Shown in pieces: positions 11,060-23,105 of a DNA stretch of 64,000 bases (position 1 is its first letter; every line of letters starts with the position of its first letter). The stretch lies in assembly GCA_024663395.1 (NCBI GenBank), contig JANFAH010000026.1, positions 744,001-808,000 of the forward strand, written 5' to 3'. Source of the stretch: Pisolithus tinctorius (lineage: Eukaryota; Basidiomycota; Agaricomycetes; Boletales; Pisolithaceae). The notes beneath the pieces are model-generated. The model searched no databases, was not told the DNA's origin, and was given only the letters and a program-made list of their open reading frames with translations. A program made the position numbers and the translations under genes.

Positions 11060-12593
11060 GACAAGCATTCAGTGCTCTCCCACTCCAAGTGCATCATGGA
11101 ACTTCTCGAAGGCATCCTGAGGGAGTTGTTTGGTGAATATGTCAGCTAGCATGTCTTTGGTGGGTATATAGTGTAGACTGACTTCCTTGCTAGTGACATG
11201 TTCTTGGATGAAATGGTGTCAAATGTCATTATGTTTTGCATGCAAGTGGTTGACTGGATTGTGTGCAAGTGCAATACACCCCTGGTTGTTGACATGGAGC
11301 ATTGTTGCTGACACCTGTTTGAACCCCATTTCTTCTAGTAGAGTTTGAAGCCAAATGGCTTCTTTTGTTGCATTCAATGCAGCCATGTACTCTGATTCAA
11401 CTGTGGACAGTGCAATGGTAGGTTGTTTCTTTGATGACCATGCTACCTTGCTCCCAGCTATATCAAAGATGAACCCACTGATTGATCACCTGGTATCTGG
11501 GTCCTGGGCCCAGTTGGAGTCTGTTGAAGTTCCCCTAGATCAGTTATTTCCAGGTGTCATGCAAGATCCTTCTTAAAAATTTGAATGCATGTACAGTCCT
11601 TTCCTGCAACTGCCATGTCATCAACATAGGCCAGGACCAGCAGCACAACATTGCCATTTTCATGGTGAATGTACAGGCAGTCATCTGCCTGGCTTTTCTC
11701 AAAGCCTAGTTCCTGCATTACTTGGTCAAGTTTCTTTTTCCATTGCCATCTGGCTTGTTTCAACCCATATAGTGCTTTCTTCAGCTTCTGATACCAGCCA
11801 TCTTTCCCTTTCTCCTTCACTCCCTCTGGCACTTCCATGTAAATTTCTTCCTCAAGATTTCCTTGGAGGTAAGCTCCCACTACATCTACCTGGTGGAGTT
11901 CCCAGTCCTCATGGGCAACAATGGACAGGAGGGTGCGAAGGGTCATGAATTTTGCAACAAATGCAAAGGTGAGTTCATAATCTTGTCCAGGCACCTGATC
12001 GAAGCCCCTAGCGACAATTCATGCTTTTAATTTTACAATGTTTCCATTGTGATCATGTTTTTCTTTCAGGACAATTTTGCTGTGCACTGCCTTTTGTCCA
12101 TCTGGTAGGTTTTTCACCCATTCAAATGTGCCAGTCCATTTTAACTGTTCATATTCTGCCTGTATAGCTTTCTCCCACTGCTTTGAGTTAGGTGACTGGA
12201 GAGCTTCTTGGACAGTTTGTGGTTCTCTGGCATAGGTGACATAGGCAGTCCCAGTGGTTCCACCTGCAGTGGCATTGTCATTAGTTATCATGTGATCCCC
12301 ATAGTGTTCTGGTGGTTGCCTTGTTCTGGTAGATAGTTCACAGGGGGGTAGGTCTGCCCACTTTGAGATATGAGGTGGGGTGCCTGCTCTGGTTCAGGTG
12401 CTAACATGGGGTTGGAAGGGGTCATTGGTGACACTTTCTGTTCAGGTTCAAAGTGTTTTTCTGGTGCAAAGTCAGATGATTCAGTTGATGTGGGTGAGGG
12501 GGGTGGTGGTGACAGTGGTGATGAGTCATTTGAGGCAGGTTCTTCTTTTGCTGCTACTTTGGGCATCTTGAGCCTCTTATTAATCTCCTCCAC
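11060..12593 (-). pseudogene. Copia pol: reverse transcriptase and RNase H part
   Basis: On the minus strand a Pro/Ser-rich linker (12593-12290) is followed by the RT start (QWEKAIQAEYEQL), ARGFDQVPGQDY, the conserved DVVGAYLQG and KALYGLKQA blocks, and the catalytic LAYVDDM. Downstream comes the RNase H signature LSTVESEYMA (~11400) and the end of the Copia polyprotein (DMLADIFTKQLP). A TGA at 12019-12021 replaces Arg in KLKA-R-IVARGF. After YVDD the frame is lost and a piece between RT and RNase H is deleted. The protein would copy RNA to cDNA, but this copy cannot make an intact product. Confidence 0.85.
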
Positions 12594-13871
12594 AGATGGC
12601 TTGAATAGATCATCAGGTGGCCATCATGGTTCACTGCCCTCAATTACTGCCAGGTCATCTGGCTTCATGTCCTTGATGAAGCAGACATCTCATGCAGTGA
12701 TTATTTTCCCTGTTTTGGCTTCTTCTAGTCTATACCCCTTTGTTTCATCTGCCCACCAACCCAGTAGGTGGCACTTGATGGATGTAGGTTCTAGCTTTCC
12801 CCCACAAACTTTCTTTGGAATATTTGCATAAGCAGTTGAGCCAAATATGCATAGGTGGGATATGTCTGGTTTGTGGCCACTCCAGGTGTGGATTGGGATG
12901 GTTTCTCATAGTGCTGATGTGGGTGAGAGGTTGCAGGTATGTACTGCATACATAAATGCTTCTCCCCAATACCATGGGTCCATCCTGGCAGAGTGCAGCA
13001 TGCATCTCACCATTTTGAAGTAGGTCTTGATGCTTCATTCAGCAATCCCATTCTGTTCTGGGGCATAGGGCACTGTGGTCTCATGTAGGATACCATTTCA
13101 TTGACAGAAGGATTCTACTACTGAGTTGACAAACTCAGTCCCATTGTCTGAGCACATTTTCTTCAGTTTTAAGCCTGACTGCCTCTCTAACATCACAACT
13201 ACTTCCTTCAAGGCACTTGCAACCTCCTCCTTTTTCTCAAGGAGCCATCCTACTCCAAATCAGCAACTAGCTTCAATGATCACCATGGCATAAGCATGCC
13301 CTGTCCAAGTCTTGACTGACATAGGACCTGTGATATCCATGACAACTAGTTCCATTTTCAAGTAGATGGTGTTGCTGACCTTAGGGAACAGTAGCCAATG
13401 TGATTTGCTGAGGACACAACCCTCACAAACATAGTCGAAGTCCTTGGGTGATGTGATATTGAGTCCATTGACAAGGTTCTTCTGTGCCATGGTTCAAATA
13501 GCATCTAGGTGCAGGTGGCCCAGCTGATGGTGCCAAACCCACATGCTCCCACTGGCAATGGCAGCAAACGCCACCTTGTGATCTACCATGTCAACATGGT
13601 AGAGTGTTGCAGTGGAGGTTGGGAATGATGCACAGAGTAATTCATCTCCCCCAAGGGTTACAGTAATTCCTTCCTCATGGCTGTGGTGCCTGGCTCCTGC
13701 CTGCTGTAAGGTCCTCAAGCTGACCAGGTTTGCAGCAAGCTGTGGTACATGCAGCACACCATGCAGGATGACAGTCCTGATCCCAACAGGTAGTCTACAC
13801 TTCAGTTCAACTGACCATTTCCCAGTGACAGGTATGTCTCTTGCATCCCCAACAGAAATAGTCTTGTCCAA
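12594..13871 (-). pseudogene. Copia pol: protease region and integrase
   Basis: The minus-strand frame 13871-13494 carries the end of the protease region and the pre-integrase motif WHHQLGHLHLDA. The next frame (13490-13260) continues with YVCEGCVLSK, so the His/Cys zinc-binding motif (H...H...CxxC) is present, then VVMDITGPM with the first catalytic Asp of the integrase core. The remaining core follows in shifted frames to ~12.6 kb. Several frame breaks show it is dead. Integrase would insert the cDNA, and the protease would mature the polyprotein. Confidence 0.75.
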
Positions 13872-14000
13872 TTTGTCAGCAGTAAATCATTGGAAGTATT
13901 TTCAGTCACAGAACATGTGCACAGATGCATTACAACCCAACAGCACCTCTGCAGGGGCAGCTGTAGGGCCACTCAACACCATGTATATCTGTCCAACTTC

Positions 14001-14877
14001 TCAAGTCCCTAATTCCCAAAGGTTTCCAATGGTGAGGTTTGATTTCTCTCTGTTTCCTTGCTTGGCTTTCTTATCCTCATCATGGCATGGGCATTTACTA
14101 GCCCAATGGCCCATGGCCCTGCAGTAGTGGCATATGTCATCAGGCTGGGGACCCTTCCCTTTTCCCTTCTTTGACTTCTTGCCACCACTCACATGCAGTG
14201 TGGTCTCCCTGACTTTTCCCACATGTGTCAGTTGGCCTCTGCCTGGAGCTTCATGCTAACAATCTCAGAGGTGAGCATATCTAGCCCAAACAGTTGAATC
14301 TTTATCAGCTCCCATGTCAGAGTCTTGGGGAGTGATAGTATGAGTGCACATGCAACATGGAGGTCTGGGAGTTCCTCATCAGCAGCTGTGATGCAGTTCT
14401 GAATACCTAGCATCTTTGCTATGTGGTCAGCCATTGGTGTTCCATCAACATACTTCTTGGTGTAGAGTTCTTTGAAGAAGTAATGAACATTTATCTTTTG
14501 TTGATTGTCAACATGAATTTTTTCCAGGTGTCCCACATTTCTTTGGCACTGTGGCACTTGCTGACATGTGGCCACTGTGATGGCTCTGCCACACCCTTCA
14601 TAAAACCCTGTGCCACCTCATCTCAGAGACACCAGTCAAGGTACTCCTTCCTCACTGCTCTAAACTCTGTTGCAGTCATGGTAAGTGGCTGCACTTTGGG
14701 TGGTTCAGATGGGCATAGTTCTCTTCCATCTGTGATAAGCCATAGGTACTTTGACTGTAGAGCGGATTTCATGTTGACAGCCCACTCTGCATAGTTTGAA
14801 CCAGACAGTTTGGTAAAACAGAATGAGTCAGCTGAGGTTGAAGTTGACATGGTTATAAGGTCACTGGCAGGGCTCAT
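14001..14877 (-). pseudogene. Copia gag
   Basis: The start ATG (14877) overlaps the primer-binding region just inside the 5' LTR. The frame opens with FTKLSGSNYAEWAVNM, the usual start of Copia Gag (DUF4219/UBN2-like). The capsid part continues in 14575-14228, with ELYTKKYVDG and LPDLHVACALILSLP. A zinc knuckle CHYCRAMGHWASKC (CX2CX4HX4C) lies at ~14120. In-frame TGA codons occur at 14623-14625 (CL-stop-DEVAQG) and 14228-14230 (AEAN-stop), both where Arg is expected. Gag would form the particle and bind RNA. Confidence 0.8.
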
Positions 14878-14881
14878 AACC

Positions 14882-15106
14882 TCACAGAAGATGCAGTCTA
14901 GCTGGAGGTGGGCACTGGGAGATTCAACAAATGGACATCATATTAGCTACTAGACTAGTGTAGGGTACTGTATACACACCTGGGAGATTCAATGAAAGGA
15001 TGAAGAAACTCCCAGGGCTGCACAGTGAGGGCATGTATGCTACTGAAAAAGGAAAGTCAAGTCTATGAGCACAAGTCACTCACTTCACTAGCAGTACCAT
15101 TTGTAA
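14882..15106 (-). repeat. Copia 5' LTR
   Basis: 225 bp, a copy of 10826-11050. It is followed on the minus strand by GGTTATGAGCCC, which resembles an initiator-tRNA-type primer-binding site. Confidence 0.85.
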
Positions 15107-15160
15107 GTACTGCTTAGTGCTCTTGACACTCTTGACAAAAATTTCCAAGTAATTAAGCTG

Positions 15161-17100
15161 TGTCACAAATTTCCTAGATCCATGACAAGTCATTAGCATA
15201 CCTTAATAGGAGCAGATTTCCCACACTGCCTTTTAATGACTTGTAATGCCACCCACTTTCCATGAACATGTGGTTGAAATCATGTGTCATCTCATGATTA
15301 TGACTTTGATGACTCATTATTTTACCTAATCATGGTATTATATTGCTACAGCCTAATAAGTACTTATAATGGCATGACAATGGCAAAGAACCCATAGCAA
15401 TACCAGGAACCCATCATGATGTATACTAACCATTATTATTTATTAATACTTTGACAATCTGTTGTTATTTCATTTTGCCTTGGTACAGTCATGACAATGG
15501 TTAAAATTCCATTTCAGAAATCACTACTTATCAATGTATAGACAAGTGGTGGTAATAATTGGAGAGTTCTACCTAATAATGCCAGTGGTGCATGCAGATA
15601 TGCAAAGCAGACAATGAGTGACTAAGAATGGCAAGGGGAGGAAGGGACAGTAGCTAAACATAAGTATGGGGGTCATTGTGATGATGACACAAGGAGGAAA
15701 GTAAATGCATGCACTGTGGACAACCATCAGATCACTAATAGCTTATGCAGCAAAATTGAAACACTTATGAGATTAGTGAACCAATGAGGGCAGTGAGATG
15801 GGGTGATAGGATGAGGAAGATAGAATAAGTGTTGCACAAGAGGCATTCATAGCGTCGAGCAATAGGATGGAGCTGGCATCAACAGGCAACACCAATGTCA
15901 TGAGTTGTCTGGAACCTTAAAAAAAGCTAATGTCAGAAGTAATAGTGTCATGGACAAAACATACCTCAACCCTCAAACCCACTCCCCAGGTGATGGACAA
16001 TGACAAATGAGCATGATGAGATGGATAACAGCAACAACACCATATGACAACACAATGAATCATGTGGGAGACAACAAGGTGTGAGAAGAGGGGTGAGTCA
16101 CTTATAATATAGCTAGTGGAGTTTGAATGACTTAGAAGAAATCAGATGATCATTTCCAGGGGACAATGGCAATGATGTATGATTTGCAGCAAATGAACAT
16201 ATTACAAGTATATCTACATAGCCTTAAAACATGAACTGCATCTAATGTAATGGGATGCAAGCCAAATCAAAGACTGTAAATCATTGGAAACCCAGCACAT
16301 AAGTGACAATTGCAATGTGATGATTCAAACCTTCATCTTCTTCAGTTTTGAGGACCTTGTAGCAGCAGCACAGTGACCATGGCAGGTAGTTCCAGAGCTG
16401 GTTCAGTAGCACGAATATCAGTCATAAAACCCTCAGGAACCACCTTGGGAATGGCTGCAATTGCCTTTTGAGCAGCTGAGCTGCACTGGCAACTCATGAC
16501 TGGAATTGCTCATCAGGATCAAGATGTTTCAGCCTCAGCTGTGCCAGACACATTCATCTGACCAACAGCAATGGTCACTGCTGTAAGCTAGGTATAAAGC
16601 GAAGCTGGGGAGTGCAAGGGACTCCTAGGGCTTGATAGGAATGGGTCTAGTTTGACCCAGAGGGGTTCTGAGCTTGGAGTGGTGAAAAGAGGTGAAGGAG
16701 TGACTGGAGTTGGTCAAAATGAATGGAGGGGGGAAATGAGTGAGTACAGGTGTCTGGAGGTCGTCTGGGAGTGCCTCAACAAGGGCTTGTCACAGTCTTT
16801 CATTCACAGTCTTCAATTTCACTGTCTTGCAGTCTGGTTCCTCTCTTTTTTTTTGTGTGTACTGTAGACCTACACTAGTGCGCAAAAATGCTGACTAAGC
16901 TACCAGAAATGCGCCACAAAGGTAGGCTAAGTATCACTAATGTAAATCAAAGCAAAAAAACAGTAGAAAAGATAAAATAATTAAATCACCTCAGCAGGCA
17001 GTACTTATTCCCTACACTGCTGACACCTCAACACCACTGTTCAAAATCAGCTGCCCAATTGAGATAGAAGGGGATGATTGACAAGAAGCACCAGAAATAG
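15161..17100. other. Unassigned AT-rich sequence
   Basis: No convincing gene. A plus-strand frame at 16652-16867 has no recognisable motif. CpG is very scarce. It is likely decayed repeat or intergenic DNA. Confidence 0.5.
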
Positions 17101-18601
17101 TTTGAACACCAAGATCAGCTTATGCAGCAGTGATGCTAGCTGGACAAGAGTGAGGGGGATTGAAATGAGTGACTGAGCCAGTAATAGGTGATGGAGTGTG
17201 AGAGACCAATTGAGAACCCTTCCCAAAGACTTCCTGGTTGAAGAAATTCATCATGCTGACAGCCCAAGGAGATGCTTTGAAAAGCTTCTCAAGGTAGAAA
17301 TTGTATTCTGATCAGTAGTTGACCTGTGTTTCTGTACTGGTAGCACTTAATTCAGGATCATGCAACAATAGGAATCAAACCTTGGTATGATATTGACATC
17401 AGCATGTACTAGCAGTGACCACAGACACTCTCACCAAGATGCAGGCACCAGCAATCAGGCCCTCAGTGATGCTCAGCATGCCCATCTTCTGTCCCCTGGC
17501 TGGGGGCCATCCATGTTTGTTTTCTGCAAGGATCAATTTTCCAAACATCAGGACACAGATAACCTATGGGCTGAAATTGATTTTCAAGTAAGAGCAGCAT
17601 TAAACCATGCATGCTTACCTTAACTAGGATGGGACTCTTCAAGAAGCCTCCAGTAACCATCTGCTTAGGATCTGCAAAAAGGATGGATGCAAAACAGGTG
17701 TACTCTCTGACTCCATCCTTCTTCAAGAGCTCCAGGCATGCCTTGTTGTCCTTCTTACAAGCAGGCTTTCCAGTAAAGAGATCTGGTGAAATGTTATATG
17801 GAGCAAATAACATGCCAGCACAGTCCTTGATGACTTTGAGGACATTGGATCTCTCCTGACCATGCGCTTGTATGAACTTCAAACAAATTAATACATTAGT
17901 GGTCACCAAAGTTGGAATTACATGTACCATGGAGCCAAATTGCTTGTAGGTTACCATCAACTCATGAAAATCTGCAGGAACCATCTCATAAAGCTCAGTC
18001 AGAGTGCCCTTGAGCTTCCCATCCTGTGATTTCCACCATGCTGGATCACATCAATCAGTATTGGGATTCAGAGCTGCTGGGAAAAGGCTTTGAATAATGA
18101 AAAAATGGTACAGTAGGAGGTATTTCTTTGCTTCTTGCTCAATACAAGTCATGAGGCTGTTTGGCTTGCTAGAAGCATTCCTGGACTGCTTGGAACACTG
18201 GCTATTGGCTTCAAAGAGAGCCTTCCTTGTCTGGCACAGTTCCTTGCAGCATTCAGTGTATGCTCGCTGCACAACATTGAGAGCCTAGCATCATGTCAGT
18301 ACTAATGCCTAGTGACTCATCATGAACAAGAATGTATATGTACCACTCACAGCTCAGAAATGTCAGCTTGAGGTCCAGGAACATGGGTAAGTCACCTGTG
18401 CTGTTTGGTGTTGCTGTCCAGGTCTTCCAAGTTGGTATTGTCCATCCCTTTGTCAAGGTTGAAGTCTTCAGGACCTCCATCCTCAGCATCAGAGTTGAAG
18501 GCATCATAAGCAGTGCTGGGTGCCATATCAGTGAAGAAAATGGATGTCAAGGACCAGAGGAAATGGTAAGGCCACACATGGATGGCTGTGAACCTTTGCA
18601 A
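17101..18601 (-). CDS. Multi-exon gene of an uncharacterised Agaricomycete family
   Basis: Exons are read on the minus strand: 18601 downward (MQRFTAIHVWPYHF, then an acidic stretch), a coiled or basic segment at ~18270-18050 (AYTECCKELCQTRKALFEAN), the core 17984-17463 (LTELYEMVPADFHELM, RSNVLKVIKDCAGMLF, ASILFADPKQM, FLKSPILVKV) and a last part at ~17370-17101 (FYLEKLFKASPWAVSM). The layout matches a large, unnamed Agaricomycete family that I recall only by its pattern of motifs. There is no known catalytic motif. A stop (VNY-stop-SEYNF) and uncertain splice sites suggest that it may be decayed. Exact exon ends are not established. Confidence 0.45.
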
Positions 18602-19855
18602 GCCTCCCTTTATTCTCCCTATTAAGGGCCATGGACATCACAAATCCAAATCCTGATGGAGGGCAACACCTGTCAGTTGGGTGCTCTTAGATGAATATGG
18701 AAAATTTGAATAGTACAACAAAAAGCAATGTGTACATAGTAGTAGCCTCAGGGAATCCACATGGCAGACTGTCAGCAGGTTGGATGTCAGTGGTTGCAAA
18801 TAACCAGCTACTGAGCTGGTCTGAGGACATAATAAGCATGATTTGACAATGCCATCAGCAGTAGGTGACTACAGTATGAAATTTGCTCACCTTAGTCCCT
18901 TTTGATATGTAATCAAACATGCATTCCAGGGATTGATGTTGATGTGGTACAAATTGCGAGTGTAATATGTGATGATGCAAGGAATTGTGGCATTGTCACA
19001 TGTCAATCAACATGACTTGAATACCTTTTGGGAGCTTTTTTCTTGCTTTCTTTCTGGTTACAATATTACACCCATTTTATTAAATTTGTTTGTGTAATGT
19101 TACAGATGCAGTGCCATATGAGAGACCAAAGGACAATGATAAGGAGTGTTGTAGCAGTACTTTTCATAGTCTAGTGTAGACAATTTAATGCCAGTGTCAC
19201 ATGAACCCAGCCACAGAATATGCAAGAAAAACTAGTGAAATTGAGAGCAGAATGCTTTGGCACTGTAAGTGGTTTGAGATGGGTTGGGATAGGAACAATG
19301 GGGAACTGCAAACTCACTGGGAGAAATATGAATCCTTCATGGGAAGCAGCAGCCACATGATGAACAGCTGCAGAACCCTGTGTCATCTCTGCTTTATACC
19401 AGAAATAATACCACACATACTCCCAAGAAGCAGGTACTCACTGCAAGGATATGACTTCATGCATGAGTGGAGGGCTAAGCAGGTTCCCCTTGGTGAACAA
19501 AGATTGAATGGTCTCACACATTTAGCATGTTGGAAATGGTTTAGGTTGTACCACTTACTCTGGCATGTGGATGGTCTTAGTGGGAGATACAGCAGCAATG
19601 GCTTGTGCTACCTTTGCAGACATCCACACCATGCTACTTGACATGATGGAATGGGAAGACAGTGTGTGAAAAAGCATGTATAGTGGGTCAAACCATGGGC
19701 AGGATGGAATGTTGCAAAGAGGGACCAGTTGAGTATACAAAGACTTTGTCTTGCTCATAACATGTATTGTGAGTTTTGTATATGTGCATGTGAACATGAA
19801 AAAAAGCGAGACCAGATGCTGTGTTCTATACAAATCTGACATTGTCAAGGAAAAA
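18602..19855. other. Unassigned sequence
   Basis: A plus-strand frame of 146 codons (19201-19641) is present but has no recognisable domain and no supporting copy elsewhere in the window. I do not call it a gene. Confidence 0.45.
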
Positions 19856-20590
19856 TGTCATGACTGTGCATTCACTCTAAGTCTCTACTCACTCCACACC
19901 CTCTTCCGCCAGTCATTCGCTCACTCTGCACCAACTCCACCCACCTTCTATTGTCTATGAACCATCTCCACTCCAACTACTGTCGGACTTGTGTTGTTCT
20001 CCTACTGGACTGAGCAGACCGCTCTCTGAGTGGTCATGTGACTGTCTTCGGACTTCTCCCTGACAGCGCACAGTCAGGTACTCCACAGCGCATGCACCAC
20101 ATGGTCCAGCATCTGGACTGTTTCCTTTTCTGGATGTTCTATGTTACCCACTCATATGTCCTCCGTCTACCCTTCATTCGTCGTCTAGGAAGTTTTTACT
20201 TGAAAATTTCTGAGTCTCCACATGTCAGTTCCAATTCCGGTTACTGTACCTCTGTAACAGTATAAAAGCATGTATTGTACTCTGCTGTTCTTCAGTACAA
20301 ATATCAACTTAGTTCCTACTCCTTCTGTCTCTGACCTCTGTCTGTCAGAGATACCTCCAACTCTCTGTTTGTACTCTCCCTCTGAAATACAAGGGCTGAG
20401 ATCATGCAAGGGTGTAGTGCACGAGCTAAACCTGACACCCTCACTCCACTCTGCCCTTGCTTTGGCAGTCTTTGTTCCTGCCAACACTCTGCTAGTCAGA
20501 GTTCTGTTCCTGTGTGTCGGACTTGCTTCCGGGCCCTCCTCTAGACCTTATATAGCGTCGGAGTTGGTCGGAGTAGGCCCGGACTTGACA
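19856..20590 (+). mobile_element. Solo LTR (TSD AAAAA)
   Basis: It begins TGTCATGACTG and ends CCCGGACTTGACA. It is flanked by AAAAA (19851-19855) and an A-run from 20591, consistent with a 5-bp duplication in a low-complexity target. TATA-like CAGTATAAAAGC is at ~20258. It is the same family as the minus-strand LTR at 4547-5258. Confidence 0.85.
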
Positions 20591-21899
20591 AAAAAAGTCA
20601 GCAAGTAAGTGCATGATGAATTGGATACAAAGGTGAAATGGTATGCTCAGCTTCCCAACACTCATCTGACTTGAATGCATTCCATTGCAACCTTGACTGA
20701 CCAGCAACACATCTGTTGTATCCATGAGTGTGAAGCATTGCCAATGCTTGTTCTGTTTGCTGACACCTTATCATATGCCTGTAAACTTTTGTCAGTAGCA
20801 TATCCACCTCGAGTATCTTCAATGCTCTTGCATCTTCATGGTCTCCATTTGTCCAGTACCTGTTTCAATTAGTAGCTTCTGTTCTCACATCATATGAAAT
20901 TCACCTTGTGCCTCATTCACCAATTCTCCTTGCTGACAGTCGACTGTTGGTCCCTTGTGAGGCATGACCTTTGATTCCCCCTCCACTCTCAGCAACATCA
21001 ACTCAAAATCTCCTCTTCCACACTCAGCGACTTCAAGCCTACCCTTCCCCACCCTACCCATGTCCCCTGATGCATTCAAAATTCCCAATGGCACTTTGAC
21101 TCCTGTTGACATGCCCAAGACTGCTGAAGCAGCTACAGATGTGTTCAGTGACTTGTATAGCTTGGTGGTATGTCTTCTGTTCCACTTGGGTACTAGTCTG
21201 TCAATATTGACTCACCACTACAATTTTTCTCCCAACAGTTCACCCCCTGAATGGGCCACTCCTGCTGCAGTCACTATGCCTTCCACCATAGACCCCACTT
21301 TACTCTCCCTCAACACTTATCCCCCTCCTGATATCCCAGCCAACGATGTTCCTGTCACTGAAATGACTGGGCATGACACAGATGTTGACTTCCACTTGAT
21401 TCTGACTTTCCACAACACCCTACAAGCTGTCATCCACATGCTGGACTGTTTCCTTGCTGAATAAGTTGTGTCTGAGAAGGTCCTTGGAAAACAGAAGAGG
21501 GGGGACTAGGGAAGAGAAGAGGAACTGAATTGTGGTTTCTTCACCTTCAAGGCTTCAACAGCCTTGTAGCCCTATATACATCCCTTTGCTCTGTAGTTTC
21601 AACACTTTGTTGGTCAGAGCATATCTCTGACATTGTACATAAAAGGAATGAGATCATTGTCCACTCTGGCAGCCTGCTGTCCAGCATCCAGTAGATTGAG
21701 TTTCATGTGGTGGGCATAACAAGTAGTGAAACAGACTGCACAATATCCCCCAATGTCCCTGCATCAATGCACCTACTACTTACCACTTTGCTCCACAGCA
21801 GGGGGGGAGAGAGTTGGGTATGCATCTGATGTGATCTGTTCCAGAGTGGTTGTTAACAGTATTAATCATGACTTACTATTTCTTGATGTTGGCTTCAAT
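20591..21899. other. Unassigned sequence with one open frame
   Basis: A plus-strand frame at 20964-21464 (166 codons, Pro/Ser/Thr-rich) has no recognisable motif. It could be a low-complexity hypothetical or a decayed Gag-like protein. Nothing else is recognised. Confidence 0.4.
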
Positions 21900-22395
21900 C
21901 TGTCGCCCAAGTACCTTTGATCTGCTACTGAGTGTGTTGCAAGTCTTCAGATTCCTTGCTAGGATGGTTGACAGCTTGCAAAGGACAAGATGGTGATGGG
22001 TCAGAATAGACATCTGCAATGTGCTCAAAATTCTCTGGTTGGAAGGCCACTAGAGATGGTAAGTAACCTACATCGCCTGTGTCTGTAGGAACATATCACT
22101 ATCAAGCTGCTCAACAACAAAAAATTTGTCATCATGTTCAGTGTCAGGTGCTAGAATGGCCCCTCAGATGATCAAGCATGATGGTATGAAGATGGATGCA
22201 GCCTGCAGAACTGTCTTGACACATTTGAGCCTGAGATCACAATCAATAGTGTGGGCCAGTCCAATCCTTGTTGTGAAGGGTTGCAGCAAGATAAATTCCA
22301 TGTTTCCTATGTCTGGAATGACACAGGAAAACATGCAGATGAAATGAACAAAGGCAGTTTCTGTCTCAGTGTATTGAATAAGTGCACAGTTGTAG
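21900..22395 (-). pseudogene. Remnant of an unnamed Agaricomycete gene
   Basis: Minus-strand coding-like blocks appear in order: VLLQPFT-like FILLQPFTTRIGLAHTID, CDLRLKCVKTVLQAASIFIP, GAILAPDTEHDDKFFVVEQL, DSDMFLQTQAM, then FQPENFEHIADVYSDP. The pattern (a barrel-like block ending in DxDMFLR) resembles the C-terminal part of proteins often found beside fungal DNA transposons. Stops interrupt the frame and the N-terminal part is absent, because the Gypsy-A LTR begins at 22399. Confidence 0.35.
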
Positions 22396-22398
22396 CAG

Positions 22399-23087
22399 TG
22401 TAAGGAATCCACATTCCTTGGATGTGTAGACCCCTATCATCGACCATTCCATGACTATCATTACATTCCTGCACCACTCGCATCCACCACTGTTCATGTG
22501 CTGTCTTCTCGCCTACCTCACTACCTTCCCATGCCCTCACTCCCTCTTGTGCAATTCTATTGCTATACCTGCAGCTGCTGTGCTTTGGCTGCTTCCCCTT
22601 CCTTCAGACTCTTTCTTTTAACACAGTCTCTGTTCCCTTTTTTGTTGGTAGTATACCCTTGGCCTCTGTTCCAGCCTGTCCTGTCATGTGTGTACATGCT
22701 GTCGTGCAGTTTTCCCTTACTTGTATCCTGTCTTACTTAGGTTCTGGGTTTGCCCAGAATATAAAGCCCTGTACTTAGGTACGGAATGATACCTTTTGGC
22801 ACTTGGAAGGTCACCATGAGTTTCTTTCTCACTTCATCTACACTGCACATCTTGCATACCACCACACATGAACTACATATACTGCTCGCACCGCTTGCAT
22901 CGCCAGTACTATTCCACAGACCACACCATGCATGTCATGTATCACTAATGCTACAAAGCACTGGGTCTCACCTTCTAGTCTCAACAGTCCAGAATCCCTT
23001 GGGATGAGCAATTCGTTCCCTTCATTTTTATTGTTGTTATCTAAGCCATCTAGCTCATATGACACAGCTACTTGGACTTTTCCTACA
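22399..23087 (+). repeat. Gypsy-A 5' LTR
   Basis: It begins TGTAAGGAATCC and ends TTTTCCTACA, giving short inverted ends TGTA(A)GGAA/TTCCTACA. The promoter is AGAATATAAAGCCC (~22758). It is followed 2 bp later by a primer-binding site and gag, so it is a 5' LTR. The same family occurs as a solo LTR at 42051-42705 inside the giant element. The 3' LTR found downstream at 49006 belongs to a different family. Confidence 0.85.
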
Positions 23088-23089
23088 AC

Positions 23090-23105
23090 TGGAGCCCTCC
23101 ACGAG
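23090..23105 (+). other. Gypsy-A primer-binding site
   Basis: TGGAGCCCTCCACGAG starts 2 bp after the LTR. Its TGG is complementary to a tRNA 3' CCA end, as required for minus-strand priming. The tRNA species is not identified. Confidence 0.6.

Larger units (their letters stand above)
10826..15106 (-). mobile_element. Ty1/Copia retrotransposon (TSD GTACT)
   Basis: A full-structure Copia of 4,281 bp on the minus strand with two 225-bp LTRs and perfect 5-bp duplications GTACT (10821-10825 and 15107-15111). The right arm of the host hairpin is continuous once it is removed. The order from 15106 downward is 5' LTR, primer-binding region, gag, zinc knuckle, protease region, integrase, RT, RNase H, 3' LTR. 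The coding region is broken, so the copy is inactive. Confidence 0.93.
9906..15160. mobile_element. Foldback (long-hairpin) element split by a Copia
   Basis: The left arm (~9906-10270) and right arm (~10500-10825 plus ~15107-15160) are reverse complements. The outer end CAGCTTAATTACTTGG (9906) pairs with CCAAGTAATTAAGCTG (ending 15160). Inner blocks such as AATCAAACTC and GCATGCCATAATGAT are mirrored. Without the Copia the element is ~1 kb and almost entirely hairpin. No transposase and no clear target duplication are seen. Confidence 0.75.

Noticed and set aside
12370..12831. 153-codon plus-strand frame
   Set aside because: It is the complement of the Copia integrase-RT linker, which has recognisable sense coding on the minus strand.
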